From CAYVQZ01 sp964453435 (GTDB lineage: Bacteria > Abyssobacteria > SURF-5), in NCBI GenBank assembly GCA_964453435.1, contig CAYVQZ010000005.1, positions 1 to 64,000 of the forward strand: a stretch of DNA of 64,000 bases. The letters are read 5' to 3'. Position 1 is the first letter of the stretch. Every line of letters begins with the position of its first letter. This document shows positions 50,428-59,160 of this stretch, in pieces. The position numbers and the translations under genes were made by a program. The notes beneath the pieces are model-generated. The model saw nothing but the letters and a program-made list of their open reading frames with translations. It was not told where the DNA came from and did no database searches.

Positions 50428-51636
50428 ATGAAATCAAAAGAGATCAAAGAGCTGAATCATAAATACGTGATCGATACGTATGGAAAGCATCGGAGTCTCG
50501 CGCTGGTGGCGGGAAAAGGCTCGAGAGTCACGGACGCCGACGGAAAGACCTATTTGGATTTCCTTTCGGGGCTTGCCGTGAACGGCTTGGGCCATTGTCA
50601 TCCACGCGTCGTAGCTGCCATAAAAAAACAAGCCGAAACGCTCATACACGTTTCGAATCTCTACTACATCGAGCCCCAGGTTGTGCTCGCTCGGCGCCTG
50701 GTCGAGAACTCATTCGCCGCGAAGTGTTTCTTCTGTAACAGTGGAGCGGAGTCGAACGAGGCCGCGATTAAACTGGCCCGAAAATGGGGACACACCTCCG
50801 GGAAAGGCCCTCACATCGTAACGTTCAGGAATTCGTTTCATGGGCGCACTCTTGCCACAATTACCGCGACGGGACAGGAGAAATTTCACAAGAATTTCCA
50901 TCCCCTGGTTGAAGGGTTCACATACGCCTCTTTCAACGACCTGGAAGCCGTGGAAGAAACAATCGACGAAACGACCTGCGCCGTAATGGTCGAGTTGATC
51001 CAGGCGGAGGGCGGCGTGCACGTTGCCACGGATGAATTTGCGAGGGGAATGCGTGAACTGTGCGACAAACGCGGCGTGTTGCTGATCCTGGATGAAGTGC
51101 AAACCGGGATGGGACGCACCGGCACGCTCTTTGCTTACGAGCATTACGGCATTGAACCGGACATCATGACGCTGGCCAAGTCGCTCGGCGGCGGCGTTCC
51201 CATCGGCGCCATGCTTGCCGGACCCAATGTCGCCGATGTCTTCCAGCCCGGGGACCACGCCGCGACGTTCGGGGGAAACCCGCTTGTTTCGGCGGCTGCG
51301 ACGGCGACTATCGAGGTGATGACGGAAGAAGGGTTTCTTCCAGGCGTCCGCGAGCTTTCCAAATACCTTTTCAACCGGATTTCCGATATCGCAAAAAACC
51401 GCGATTGCATAAAAGAGGTCCGGGGCCGCGGCATGATTATGGGAATCGAATTCGACCGGCCGGTGAAAGCCATTGTCGACAGGTGCTGCGAGAAGGGTTT
51501 GATTGCGGGGACAGCCGGAGAGAAAGTGCTTCGCTTGTTGCCGCCGCTGACGACAAACAAGAATGAAATTGACGAGGCGCTTGCGATTATCGAATCGGTT
51601 TTCGAGGAAACGACGCATGAAGGCGCTCAAGCATAA
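50428..51636 (+). CDS. argD: Acetylornithine aminotransferase
   Basis: A 402-residue class III PLP aminotransferase. It has SGLAVNGLGHCHPRVV and SGAESNEAAIKLARKW near the N-terminal third, LILDEVQTGMGRTG (PLP Asp), and the Schiff-base Lys in TLAKSLGGGVPIGAML. It converts N-acetylglutamate semialdehyde to N-acetylornithine. The start at 50428 is preferred to 50377 because of GGAAAG. Its last 20 bases overlap the argF start. Confidence 0.93.
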   Translation: MKSKEIKELNHKYVIDTYGKHRSLALVAGKGSRVTDADGKTYLDFLSGLAVNGLGHCHPRVVAAIKKQAETLIHVSNLYYIEPQVVLARRLVENSFAAKCFFCNSGAESNEAAIKLARKWGHTSGKGPHIVTFRNSFHGRTLATITATGQEKFHKNFHPLVEGFTYASFNDLEAVEETIDETTCAVMVELIQAEGGVHVATDEFARGMRELCDKRGVLLILDEVQTGMGRTGTLFAYEHYGIEPDIMTLAKSLGGGVPIGAMLAGPNVADVFQPGDHAATFGGNPLVSAAATATIEVMTEEGFLPGVRELSKYLFNRISDIAKNRDCIKEVRGRGMIMGIEFDRPVKAIVDRCCEKGLIAGTAGEKVLRLLPPLTTNKNEIDEALAIIESVFEETTHEGAQA

Positions 51637-52540
51637 AGACTTGATATCAATATTCGAACTGTCCGAAGACGAGATAGAAGAAATCTTTTCTGTGGCGGCA
51701 GATTTGAAACTGAAGTTATGCGACAAAATGGCATTCACACCGCTGTCGGGGAAAACTCTTGCGATGATCTTCGAGAAGCCGAGCCTGCGAACACGCGTGA
51801 CGTTTGAAACGGGAATGACCCAGTTGGGCGGACACGCAATCTATCTCAGTCCAAACGATATCAGCATGGGCACACGAGAGACGGTGGCCGACACGGCCAA
51901 AAACCTTGAACGCCTGGTGGATGGGATCATGGCGCGAACGTTTTCTCACGATACCGTTGTTGAGATGGCGCGAACGGCCTCTATCCCCGTTATCAACGGC
52001 CTCACCGACAAACTCCATCCCTGCCAGGTCTTGAGCGATTGTTTCACGGTCCGGGAGAAGCTGGGCTCGTTAAAGGGTCTGAAGGTAGCGTTCCTGGGAG
52101 ATGGCAACAACGTCGCTCATTCCTGGATTTATGCCTCGGCGCGACTCGGTTTCCAGGTCTCGATTGCGTGTCCCGAAGGATACGAACCCCTGCCCGAGAT
52201 AGTCGCCGAAGCGCAGGCCGAGAGGAGCGGGAGCATAACGATACCTCGGGATGTCGCCGAAGCCCTCGAAGGCGCCGACATCGTATATACCGATGTTTGG
52301 GCCAGCATGGGGCAGGAGAGTGAAGCAGAGAAGAGGCGCGAGGTATTCAAGCCGTACCAGTTAAACAGCGCGGCGCTCGGACTGGCTCGCCCCGGCGCAT
52401 TGGTGATGCACTGCCTTCCCGCTCACAGGGGCGAGGAAATTACCGATGACGTCATTGACGGCCCGCAATCGGTCGTGTTCGAGCAAGCCGAAAATCGCTT
52501 GCATATTCAAAAGGCCATCCTCGTGCTTTTGATGTCGTAA
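51617..52540 (+). CDS. argF: Ornithine carbamoyltransferase
   Basis: A 307-residue enzyme. Carbamoyl phosphate site EKPSLRTRVTFE, ornithine-binding and second-domain motifs LHPCQVLSDC, and HCLPAHRGEEI are all present. It forms citrulline. The ATG at 51617 lies inside the argD end, with GAGGAAACG upstream, so translation is coupled. Confidence 0.95.
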   Translation: MKALKHKDLISIFELSEDEIEEIFSVAADLKLKLCDKMAFTPLSGKTLAMIFEKPSLRTRVTFETGMTQLGGHAIYLSPNDISMGTRETVADTAKNLERLVDGIMARTFSHDTVVEMARTASIPVINGLTDKLHPCQVLSDCFTVREKLGSLKGLKVAFLGDGNNVAHSWIYASARLGFQVSIACPEGYEPLPEIVAEAQAERSGSITIPRDVAEALEGADIVYTDVWASMGQESEAEKRREVFKPYQLNSAALGLARPGALVMHCLPAHRGEEITDDVIDGPQSVVFEQAENRLHIQKAILVLLMS

Positions 52541-52648
52541 TTGAAGACTTTGGCGGTTCTCTCCGTTCTTCGGACACGGTTCATCTTGCAGGCCCGCCAA
52601 CCGAAACGATGAAGAGCGGTTCACCACGGGAACAGAAAAAGTGAGAAC

Positions 52649-53851
52649 ATGAAAAAAGACGCGAAGAAAATTATCCTGGCTTACTCCGGCGGCCTCGACA
52701 CCTCGGTTATACTCAGATGGCTGCGCGACAATTACAATGCGGACGTGGTGGCTTACACGGCCGACCTGGGACAAGGCGAAGAACTGGAGCCACTGAATGA
52801 GAAAGCGGTCAAAACGGGCGCCAGCAAAATGTACATCGAGGACCTGAAGGAAGAATTCGTTCGCGACTTCGTGTTTCCCGCGGTCAAGGCAAACCTTGTC
52901 TATGAAGGCGCTTACCTGCTGGGCACCTCCATAGCGCGTCCGCTCATCGCAAAGCGACAAATCGAAATAGCGCGCTTGGAAGGAGCGGATGCCGTTGCCC
53001 ATGGAGCGACCGGCAAAGGCAACGATCAGGTGCGCTTCGAGCTCACATATTTTGCGCTCGAACCGCACATAACGGTCATAGCGCCGTGGCGGGAGTGGAC
53101 GTTCAAGTCGCGAACCGACCTCATCGCATATGCGCGCGATTCCGGTATACCAATCACGATAACGGAAGAAAAGCCGTACAGCAGCGACCGCAACTTGTTT
53201 CACATCAGTTTCGAGGGCGGCATCCTCGAGGACCCGTGGATGGAACCGCCTGCGGACATGTTCCTCCTCACCGTTGCGCCCGAAGAGGCGCCGGACTCAC
53301 CGACATACCTTGAACTCGAATTCGAGCGAGGCATCCCGGTCGCCCTCGACGGCCGGCGTTTGGGACCCGTGGAGCTGCTCACCCAGCTCAACGACGTAGC
53401 TGGCAGGAACGGGGTGGGGCGAGTCGACATGGTCGAAAACCGATTTGTCGGCATGAAGTCAAGAGGAGTATATGAAACTCCCGGCGGCGCCGTTCTGCAC
53501 ATTGCTCACCGCGCGCTCGAATCAATCACGCTTGACCGCGAGGTAATGCATTTGAGAGACTCGTTGATTCCTCGTTACTCGGAACTCGTTTACTACGGAT
53601 TCTGGTTCTCGCCGGAAGCCGAGATAATGCGCAAGATAATCGACGACACACAGCGGAACGTCAGCGGGACCGTTCGCCTGAAGCTATATAAGGGCAATTG
53701 CGCCGTGGTCGGCCGGAAATCGCCGGAGTCGCTGTACCACCACGATTTTGCCACTTTCGAACAAGACGCCGTTTACAACCAGGCCGATGCCGAGGGTTTT
53801 ATCCGTTTGAACGCCCTGAGACTCCGCATTCGAGCGCTTCTCGGACGCTGA
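52649..53851 (+). CDS. argG: Argininosuccinate synthase
   Basis: A 400-residue enzyme that joins citrulline and aspartate using ATP. The PP-loop is LAYSGGLDTSVILRWL near the N-terminus, and HGATGKGNDQVRFEL, the aspartate/citrulline-binding region, follows. It lies 108 bases after argF, and its stop is 17 bases before the argH start. Confidence 0.97.
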   Translation: MKKDAKKIILAYSGGLDTSVILRWLRDNYNADVVAYTADLGQGEELEPLNEKAVKTGASKMYIEDLKEEFVRDFVFPAVKANLVYEGAYLLGTSIARPLIAKRQIEIARLEGADAVAHGATGKGNDQVRFELTYFALEPHITVIAPWREWTFKSRTDLIAYARDSGIPITITEEKPYSSDRNLFHISFEGGILEDPWMEPPADMFLLTVAPEEAPDSPTYLELEFERGIPVALDGRRLGPVELLTQLNDVAGRNGVGRVDMVENRFVGMKSRGVYETPGGAVLHIAHRALESITLDREVMHLRDSLIPRYSELVYYGFWFSPEAEIMRKIIDDTQRNVSGTVRLKLYKGNCAVVGRKSPESLYHHDFATFEQDAVYNQADAEGFIRLNALRLRIRALLGR

Positions 53852-53868
53852 AGGAGAAAGGACGCCCC

Positions 53869-55251
53869 ATGTCAAAAAAACAATGGGGAGGAAGATTCAG
53901 AAAAGAACAGGACCAGCTCGCGCTGCTTTACAGCCAATCGGTCTCATTCGAATGGCGCTTGTTCCCCTATGACATTGCGGGCAGTATCGCGTATGCTCGC
54001 GTTCTGGCCGAATGTGCGATCATCAAGAAATCCGAAACAAACAAGATAATCAAGGCGCTTCGCGAAATCGAGAGGGAAATCCTTGACGGCAAATTTTCCT
54101 TCGACGTCGAGCTCGAGGATATCCACACGAACATCGAAACCGCCCTCGTCAAGCGAATTGGCGCCGACGTCGGCGGTAAGCTGCACACGGGCCGTAGTCG
54201 AAACGACCAGATCGCGCTCGACATGCGAATGTATGTTCGCGATGAAACGATTACCATCATCGAGCTGATACGGGAATTCCAGAGAGCGCTCGTCGAACTG
54301 GCCGAGGAGAACATTGAAGTCATTATGCCCGGGTTTACACACCTGCAGCATGCACAGCCCCTGCTTTTCGCGCATCATATGATGGCGTATTATGAAATGC
54401 TGCGCCGCGATGAAGAGAGGTTTGTCGCATGCTATCACGCCGCCGACGTGCTGCCGCTTGGCTCCGCGGCGCTTGCCGGAACGAGTTTTCCGATTGACCG
54501 AAAGAGGTTGGCCGAGGAACTGAAATTCGACGAAGTCTCCCGCAACAGCGTCGACGCCGTCGCGGACCGGGATTATCTCATAGAATTCGTTTCCGCATGC
54601 TCGATCCTGATGATGCACATTTCGCGCCTGAGCGAAGAACTCGTCATCTGGTCCTCGCCCGAGTTCGGATTCGTGGAGATCGACGATTCGTTTGCGACGG
54701 GTTCAAGCATCATGCCTCAGAAGAAAAATCCCGACATCGCTGAACTCGCCCGCGCGAAAACAGCCCGCACATACGGGAACCTGATGACGCTTCTCGGACT
54801 CATGAAAGGTCTTCCGCTCGCCTATAACAGGGATTTGCAGGAGGACAAACCGTGTGTCTTCGATTCGATAGACACGGTAAAGGCAACACTCCGAGTGTTT
54901 GCTCCGATGGTCCGGACACTGACCGTGTTTGGCGGTCGCATGGAGGAAGTGTGTCGGACCGGATTCCTCACGGCAACCGACCTCGCCGATTATCTGGCCA
55001 GAAAAGGCATGCCGTTTCGCCAGGCCCACGAAGTAGTCGGCAAACTCGTCAGCCACTGTCTTAGTGAGGTTGCCGTCCTCGAGGACTTGCCGATTGAAAC
55101 TTTCAAGAAATTCTCACCCCTGATAGAAAAAGATGTCTTTCAAATCCTTCGTCTCGAGGAATCGGTCAACTCGCGTCGAATCCCGGGCGGCACCGCCCGA
55201 CCCACCGTACTGCGCGCCATCCGAAAAGCAAAAAAGGAACTGGAAATCTGA
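53869..55251 (+). CDS. argH: Argininosuccinate lyase
   Basis: A 460-residue enzyme of the fumarase/aspartase superfamily. It begins KKQWGGRFRKEQDQ, has HTGRSRNDQIALDMRMY and THLQHAQPLLFAHH, and the signature GSSIMPQKKNPD. It releases arginine and fumarate. ATG 53869 has AAGGAGAAAGGA upstream; the frame open to 53698 overlaps argG and is not used. Confidence 0.96.
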   Translation: MSKKQWGGRFRKEQDQLALLYSQSVSFEWRLFPYDIAGSIAYARVLAECAIIKKSETNKIIKALREIEREILDGKFSFDVELEDIHTNIETALVKRIGADVGGKLHTGRSRNDQIALDMRMYVRDETITIIELIREFQRALVELAEENIEVIMPGFTHLQHAQPLLFAHHMMAYYEMLRRDEERFVACYHAADVLPLGSAALAGTSFPIDRKRLAEELKFDEVSRNSVDAVADRDYLIEFVSACSILMMHISRLSEELVIWSSPEFGFVEIDDSFATGSSIMPQKKNPDIAELARAKTARTYGNLMTLLGLMKGLPLAYNRDLQEDKPCVFDSIDTVKATLRVFAPMVRTLTVFGGRMEEVCRTGFLTATDLADYLARKGMPFRQAHEVVGKLVSHCLSEVAVLEDLPIETFKKFSPLIEKDVFQILRLEESVNSRRIPGGTARPTVLRAIRKAKKELEI

Positions 55252-55350
55252 GGGCCCTTTCCTTGCTGAGAAACGTTGATAGCGGCTGACTATCCCGAAT
55301 GACATGATTTTTTAAAGAGATTGTTTGAAATGTGACCGGATTACAGGCTC

Positions 55351-56355
55351 ATGGGCAAGGACATTTCGAGAAGAGATTTCTTCAGATTCGGGATGGCGAC
55401 ATCCCTCGCGGCGGCAACGTGCCGCGATCTCCTCGCAGCGGAGCCCGGACCAATGCGCTCCGCCAGTTCATCGCGCGACTTGCCACCGCATTCGAGGGTC
55501 GCGATGGTTCGAACGGGAGACGGCCTCGAGACGGTAAACCGCGCGATAGAACTCGCGGGCGGACTCGCGTTCATACAGCCGGGCGACAGCGTACTGATTA
55601 AACCGGCAATGAATTCCTCCAACCCGTTTCCCGCAACAACTGACCCGGCTGTGGTCTCGCTGCTCATAGACCTGTGCGCCGCACGGGGGGCATCCCGCAT
55701 CGTGGTCGCCGACAAGCCGTTTTTTCTCAAAAGCGCGACGGCGGTGCTCGAGCGCACCGGAATCGGACCGGCGGCGAAGGCTTCAGGCGCCGAAGTAATC
55801 CCGCTCGACAGAGCCGAATGGATTGTCGCCCGCGAAAGCGAGGCAAGGAATTGGGGCGGTGAGTTCCGAGTGCCCGCGCTGGCTTCGCAAGTCGACCACA
55901 TCATTTATCTGCCGACCGTCCGCACCCATTTTCTGGCCGACTTCACCATGTCGCTGAAAAACTCGGTAGGTCTATTGGGAGCGGGCAACTGCATGGTCAT
56001 GCATTTGTCGCGCACCCTGCCTGAACGTATCGCGGAGATCAACCTGGCCCTTCGTCCCAAGTTCTATGTGCTCGACGGTCGCAAAGTGTTTGTTGAGGGC
56101 GGTCCGGATTCGGGATTGGAAAAGGAGCCTGGCATCGTGTTCGCGGGGACCGATCCGGTTGCCTGCGATGTCATGGGGCTCGCATTGCTGAAAACGCTCG
56201 GAACAACAGAGGCTCTCCAGGCTCACAGCGTGTGGGGTCAGAGAATGATACAACACGCCGTGAGACTCGGACTCGGCGCGGGGAACACGGAAAAAATCGA
56301 TGTCATCGCCGAAGGCGTCGAAGAGGAAGATAAGATAAGGCGGAATCTGGCGTGA
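55351..56355 (+). CDS. Tat-exported DUF362 protein
   Basis: A 334-residue protein with a twin-arginine signal (ISRRDFFRFGMATSLAAAT). The mature part is DUF362-like: DSVLIKPAMNSSNPFPATTD, IVVADKP, and the DFTMSLKNSVGLL core. DUF362 proteins are found in anaerobes, often with iron-sulfur clusters, but here no Cys cluster is seen, and the function is not known. It lies 100 bases after argH. Confidence 0.82.
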   Translation: MGKDISRRDFFRFGMATSLAAATCRDLLAAEPGPMRSASSSRDLPPHSRVAMVRTGDGLETVNRAIELAGGLAFIQPGDSVLIKPAMNSSNPFPATTDPAVVSLLIDLCAARGASRIVVADKPFFLKSATAVLERTGIGPAAKASGAEVIPLDRAEWIVARESEARNWGGEFRVPALASQVDHIIYLPTVRTHFLADFTMSLKNSVGLLGAGNCMVMHLSRTLPERIAEINLALRPKFYVLDGRKVFVEGGPDSGLEKEPGIVFAGTDPVACDVMGLALLKTLGTTEALQAHSVWGQRMIQHAVRLGLGAGNTEKIDVIAEGVEEEDKIRRNLA

Positions 56356-56432
56356 GCCGGACGTAAAGGAAATCTGCAAAGAATTGTGTAACCCTGAATG
56401 AGGCTTTGAGGAACAAGGAGGAAAGAGAGAGC

Positions 56433-56891
56433 ATGGGGAACGTCAATTACACCCCCGAACAGATTTTGAATCGTGCAATCGGCAAGGAAATTCAGGCAAA
56501 GACGATGTACGAAATCTACGCCGAAAAGGTCACGGACGCACAGGGCAAGAGCTTGCTCAAGGAGTTGGCCCAGGAGGAGCTTGGACACAAGCAAATATTG
56601 GAAAAGGTCGATCCGAAGAACCCGGGAACATTCACGAGTCAGTCAATTTCCAAGAGCGACCTCGCCGATTTCTCCGATAAACCGGAAATATCCAATGAAG
56701 CCACCATGCAGGAGGTCCTTAAATATGCCATAGCGGAGGAGTTGGAGGCGTTTGACTTCTACAACTCCCTGACGGCCTATACATCAGACGAAACCTTCAA
56801 GAATCTGCTGAACCGATTGGCATCGGAAGAGAAACGGCACAAACAGCGGTTAGAGAATCTTTATGACGAGATGTTTCAACCCGAGAATTAG
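56433..56891 (+). CDS. Ferritin-like diiron protein (rubrerythrin-type, no rubredoxin domain)
   Basis: A 152-residue four-helix protein with two ExxH pairs (LAQEELGHKQIL and ASEEKRHKQRLENL) and matching Glu on the other helices (AIGKEIQAKTMYEIYAEKV and AEELEAFDFYNSL). This matches the diiron site of rubrerythrins; the rubredoxin domain is missing. It likely removes peroxide or stores iron in an anaerobe. ATG 56433 has AGGAGGAAAGAGAG upstream. Confidence 0.85.
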   Translation: MGNVNYTPEQILNRAIGKEIQAKTMYEIYAEKVTDAQGKSLLKELAQEELGHKQILEKVDPKNPGTFTSQSISKSDLADFSDKPEISNEATMQEVLKYAIAEELEAFDFYNSLTAYTSDETFKNLLNRLASEEKRHKQRLENLYDEMFQPEN

Positions 56892-56980
56892 GCACACTCC
56901 GCAAAATCTTGCGGGCGCGAATGCCGAATGCCTAATCGCTCAAGCCATCGCACACGAACCCAATGAAGGGGGGAGATATT

Positions 56981-57220
56981 ATGTTGGAATTGTACCAGAA
57001 GGAGGGGTGCCCCTATTGCCAAAAAGTCCGCGCGAAAATGACGGAGCTTGACCTGGATTACATCTGCCGCAATGTGCGAGACGAAAACAGCAAGAAGGAA
57101 GCTCTCCTCACGAAGCTTGGAGGGAAGGTGCAGGTTCCCTTTCTCGTCGATACCGACAAGGATGTCAGCATGTATGAGTCCGAAGATATCATAAAATACC
57201 TGGAAGAAAACTATTCATAG
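56981..57220 (+). CDS. Glutaredoxin-like protein
   Basis: A 79-residue thioredoxin-fold protein with CPYC active site near the N-terminus (LELYQKEGCPYCQKVR), the cis-Pro loop VPFLVD and the glutathione-site-like YESEDIIKYL. It probably reduces disulfides. The start at 56981 has GGGGGGAG upstream. It lies 89 bases after the ferritin-like gene. Confidence 0.85.
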   Translation: MLELYQKEGCPYCQKVRAKMTELDLDYICRNVRDENSKKEALLTKLGGKVQVPFLVDTDKDVSMYESEDIIKYLEENYS

Positions 57221-57292
57221 GGCAAATCCAAACCCTCAGGGATGTAAAGAAGAACCGTTTCATCGATTCACAAAACGCGAAGCCGGGAGTTT

Positions 57293-57321
57293 TTGACATG
57301 CCCATGCCAGCGTGATAGAAT
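57293..57321 (+). promoter_or_regulatory. Sigma-70 promoter of the thi operon
   Basis: TTGACA (57293-57298) and TAGAAT (57316-57321) are 17 bases apart, with TG one base before the -10 (extended -10). The expected start at about 57328 is the first base of the riboswitch. Confidence 0.85.
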
Positions 57322-57326
57322 GGCGG

Positions 57327-57407
57327 TGCTAGGGGTGTGCTGAGACACTGAGAGTCTTGACGACAACCCTTCGAACCTGACCTGGGTAATTCCAGCGTAG
57401 GGAAGCG
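57327..57407 (+). ncRNA. TPP riboswitch (THI box)
   Basis: The conserved thiamine pyrophosphate-sensing core is complete: GGGGTGTGCTGAGA at 57332-57345, ACCCTTCGAACCTGACCTGG at 57366-57385 and the GGGTAATTCCAGCGTAGGGA stretch ending 57402. It lies immediately after a promoter, and an intrinsic terminator follows at 57457, ahead of thiS. This arrangement points to transcription attenuation when TPP is plentiful. Confidence 0.95.
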
Positions 57408-57456
57408 GTACAACGCGAATTCACAGAAAAAAGCTAAGTCGCTCTTTCGTCAGGGT

Positions 57457-57490
57457 ACCGTATTTCCTGCGGGAAATGCGGTATTTTTTT
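57457..57490 (+). terminator. Regulatory terminator of the TPP riboswitch
   Basis: An 11-bp stem (57457-57467 with 57472-57482, one G-T pair, 4-base loop) is followed by ATTTTTTT. It ends 11 bases before the thiS start, so it forms the expression platform. Confidence 0.9.
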
Positions 57491-57501
57491 GGGGTTTGTG
57501 T

Positions 57502-57702
57502 ATGAAAATAGAGCTCAACGGGGAACCGTACGATAGCCCGGGCGCACTCACGGTGGCCGAACTATTGAAGCGTCTCGGAATCGAGCGGGTCCGGGTCGCC
57601 GTTGAACTCAACCTTGACATTCTTCCAAAAGAAGAATATGACAGCAGGGTGCTCAAAGAGGGCGACCGAGTCGAAGTCGTTCATTTCGTTGGCGGAGGAT
57701 AA
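57502..57702 (+). CDS. thiS: ThiS, sulfur-carrier protein
   Basis: A 66-residue ubiquitin-fold protein ending VVHFVGGG. The C-terminal Gly-Gly is the thiocarboxylate carrier for thiazole synthesis. ATG 57502 is preceded by GGGG right after the terminator T-tract, so the ribosome-binding site is masked if the terminator forms. First of the thiSGEC operon. Confidence 0.92.
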   Translation: MKIELNGEPYDSPGALTVAELLKRLGIERVRVAVELNLDILPKEEYDSRVLKEGDRVEVVHFVGGG

Positions 57703-57725
57703 GACAACGTGTGGGAGAACCAAGC

Positions 57726-58505
57726 ATGTCTGACGAACTTATTATTGCGGGTCGGAAATTCAAATCCCGATTGCTGATCGGAACCGGTAAGTACTCGACC
57801 TTCGAGCTTATGCGGGAGGCCATCGACAAATCGGGCGCCGACATAGTCACTGTCGCCGTGCGGCGGATCAACATTTCCGACAGGAGCAAGGAATCGTTGC
57901 TCGACTACATCGATACGAAGAAGTACACGCTTTTGCCGAACACCGCCGGATGTTACACGGCCGAGGATGCCATCCGGACGGCCCGTTTGGGAAGAGAGGC
58001 CGGCCTGTCCGACATGGTCAAACTCGAGGTCATAGGAGACGAAAAGACCCTCTTTCCCGACAACGAGGGTCTGCTCGAGGCTGCGAAAGAGCTTATTAAA
58101 GAAGGCTTCATCGTGATGCCGTACACGAATGACGACCCGATCATGTGCAAGAAACTCGAGGACATTGGTTGTCCCGTCGTCATGCCTCTGGCCGCTCCCA
58201 TCGGCTCCGGCCTCGGCGTGAGGAACCCGTACAATATTCAAATCATCGTGGAAAACGCGAACGTGCCGGTTATCGTGGATGCAGGGGTCGGGACCGCGTC
58301 GGACGCGGCAATGGCGATGGAACTCGGCGTGGACGGCGTTCTGATGAACACCGGAGTTGCGGGCGCGAAGAATCCCGTTTTGATGGCGGAAGCGATGCGA
58401 CTTGCCGTAGACGCGGGCCGGAAGGCGTTCCTCGCGGGCCGGATACCACGAAAGCTCTACGCGACCGCCAGCAGCCCCTTGGAGGGAGTCATTGCCACAA
58501 GTTGA
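57726..58505 (+). CDS. thiG: ThiG, thiazole synthase
   Basis: A 259-residue beta/alpha barrel. It begins DELIIAGRKFKSRLLIGTGK and has TVAVRRINI, DMVKLEVIGD (with the Schiff-base Lys), MPLAAPIGSGLGVRNPYNI and GVDGVLMNTGVAGAKNPV. It joins DXP and the ThiS thiocarboxylate into the thiazole. ATG 57726 has GGGAG upstream. Confidence 0.96.
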   Translation: MSDELIIAGRKFKSRLLIGTGKYSTFELMREAIDKSGADIVTVAVRRINISDRSKESLLDYIDTKKYTLLPNTAGCYTAEDAIRTARLGREAGLSDMVKLEVIGDEKTLFPDNEGLLEAAKELIKEGFIVMPYTNDDPIMCKKLEDIGCPVVMPLAAPIGSGLGVRNPYNIQIIVENANVPVIVDAGVGTASDAAMAMELGVDGVLMNTGVAGAKNPVLMAEAMRLAVDAGRKAFLAGRIPRKLYATASSPLEGVIATS

Positions 58506-59154
58506 CAGTGATTTATATCTGATCTCTGACCGGCTTCAGTCCAGGGACCAGAATTTGAAGCGGGCTGTCGAGCAGGCTCTGCTCGGAGGAGTCCGGCTCA
58601 TTCAACTCAGAGAAAAAGACCTTTCGACAGGGGACCGCTTCGAATTAGGTTTATACCTCCGCGAACTGACTCGCAGATTCGACGCCGGGCTAGTCGTGAA
58701 CGGCGACGCGGCGCTCGCGCTCGCGCTTGACGCTGACGGCGTGCATCTTCCGCAAGACGGGTTGCCCGTCGACGCCTGCAGAAAATTGTTGAAGCCTCAT
58801 ATGCTGATCGGGCTTTCCACTCATACCATCGAGGAAGCGAAAGAAGGCGAAAAACGAGGCGCGGACTTCATCACCTTCGGCCCCGTTTACCATACCCCCT
58901 CAAAAGCACGATACGGCGCTCCGGTGGGAGTGGAATCGCTGCGAGCGGTCTGTGCGGCAGTGCGGCTGCCCATCTTCGCATTGGGAGGGATACGACAGGA
59001 CAGAGTCGAAGAAGTCCTGTCCGCCGGCGCTGCGGGGGTTGCGCTGATTTCTGCTGTCCTGTCCGCGCCGGACGTAGCGGTTGCCGCTTCGGAGATAGCG
59101 GCCCGGTTGCGACAGGCTCGCTCGACTCTTATTCAAGAAGAAAAGGAAGGTTGA
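58492..59154 (+). CDS. thiE: ThiE, thiamine phosphate synthase
   Basis: A 220-residue TIM-barrel enzyme. It has LYLISDR at the N-terminus, LIQLREKD, GVHLPQDGLP and the phosphate-binding FALGGI. It couples the pyrimidine and thiazole moieties. The start is TTG 58492, overlapping the thiG end by 14 bases, with GGAGGGAG at the right distance; there is no better ATG. Confidence 0.92.
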   Translation: MPQVDSDLYLISDRLQSRDQNLKRAVEQALLGGVRLIQLREKDLSTGDRFELGLYLRELTRRFDAGLVVNGDAALALALDADGVHLPQDGLPVDACRKLLKPHMLIGLSTHTIEEAKEGEKRGADFITFGPVYHTPSKARYGAPVGVESLRAVCAAVRLPIFALGGIRQDRVEEVLSAGAAGVALISAVLSAPDVAVAASEIAARLRQARSTLIQEEKEG

Positions 59155-59160
59155 GTTCAA

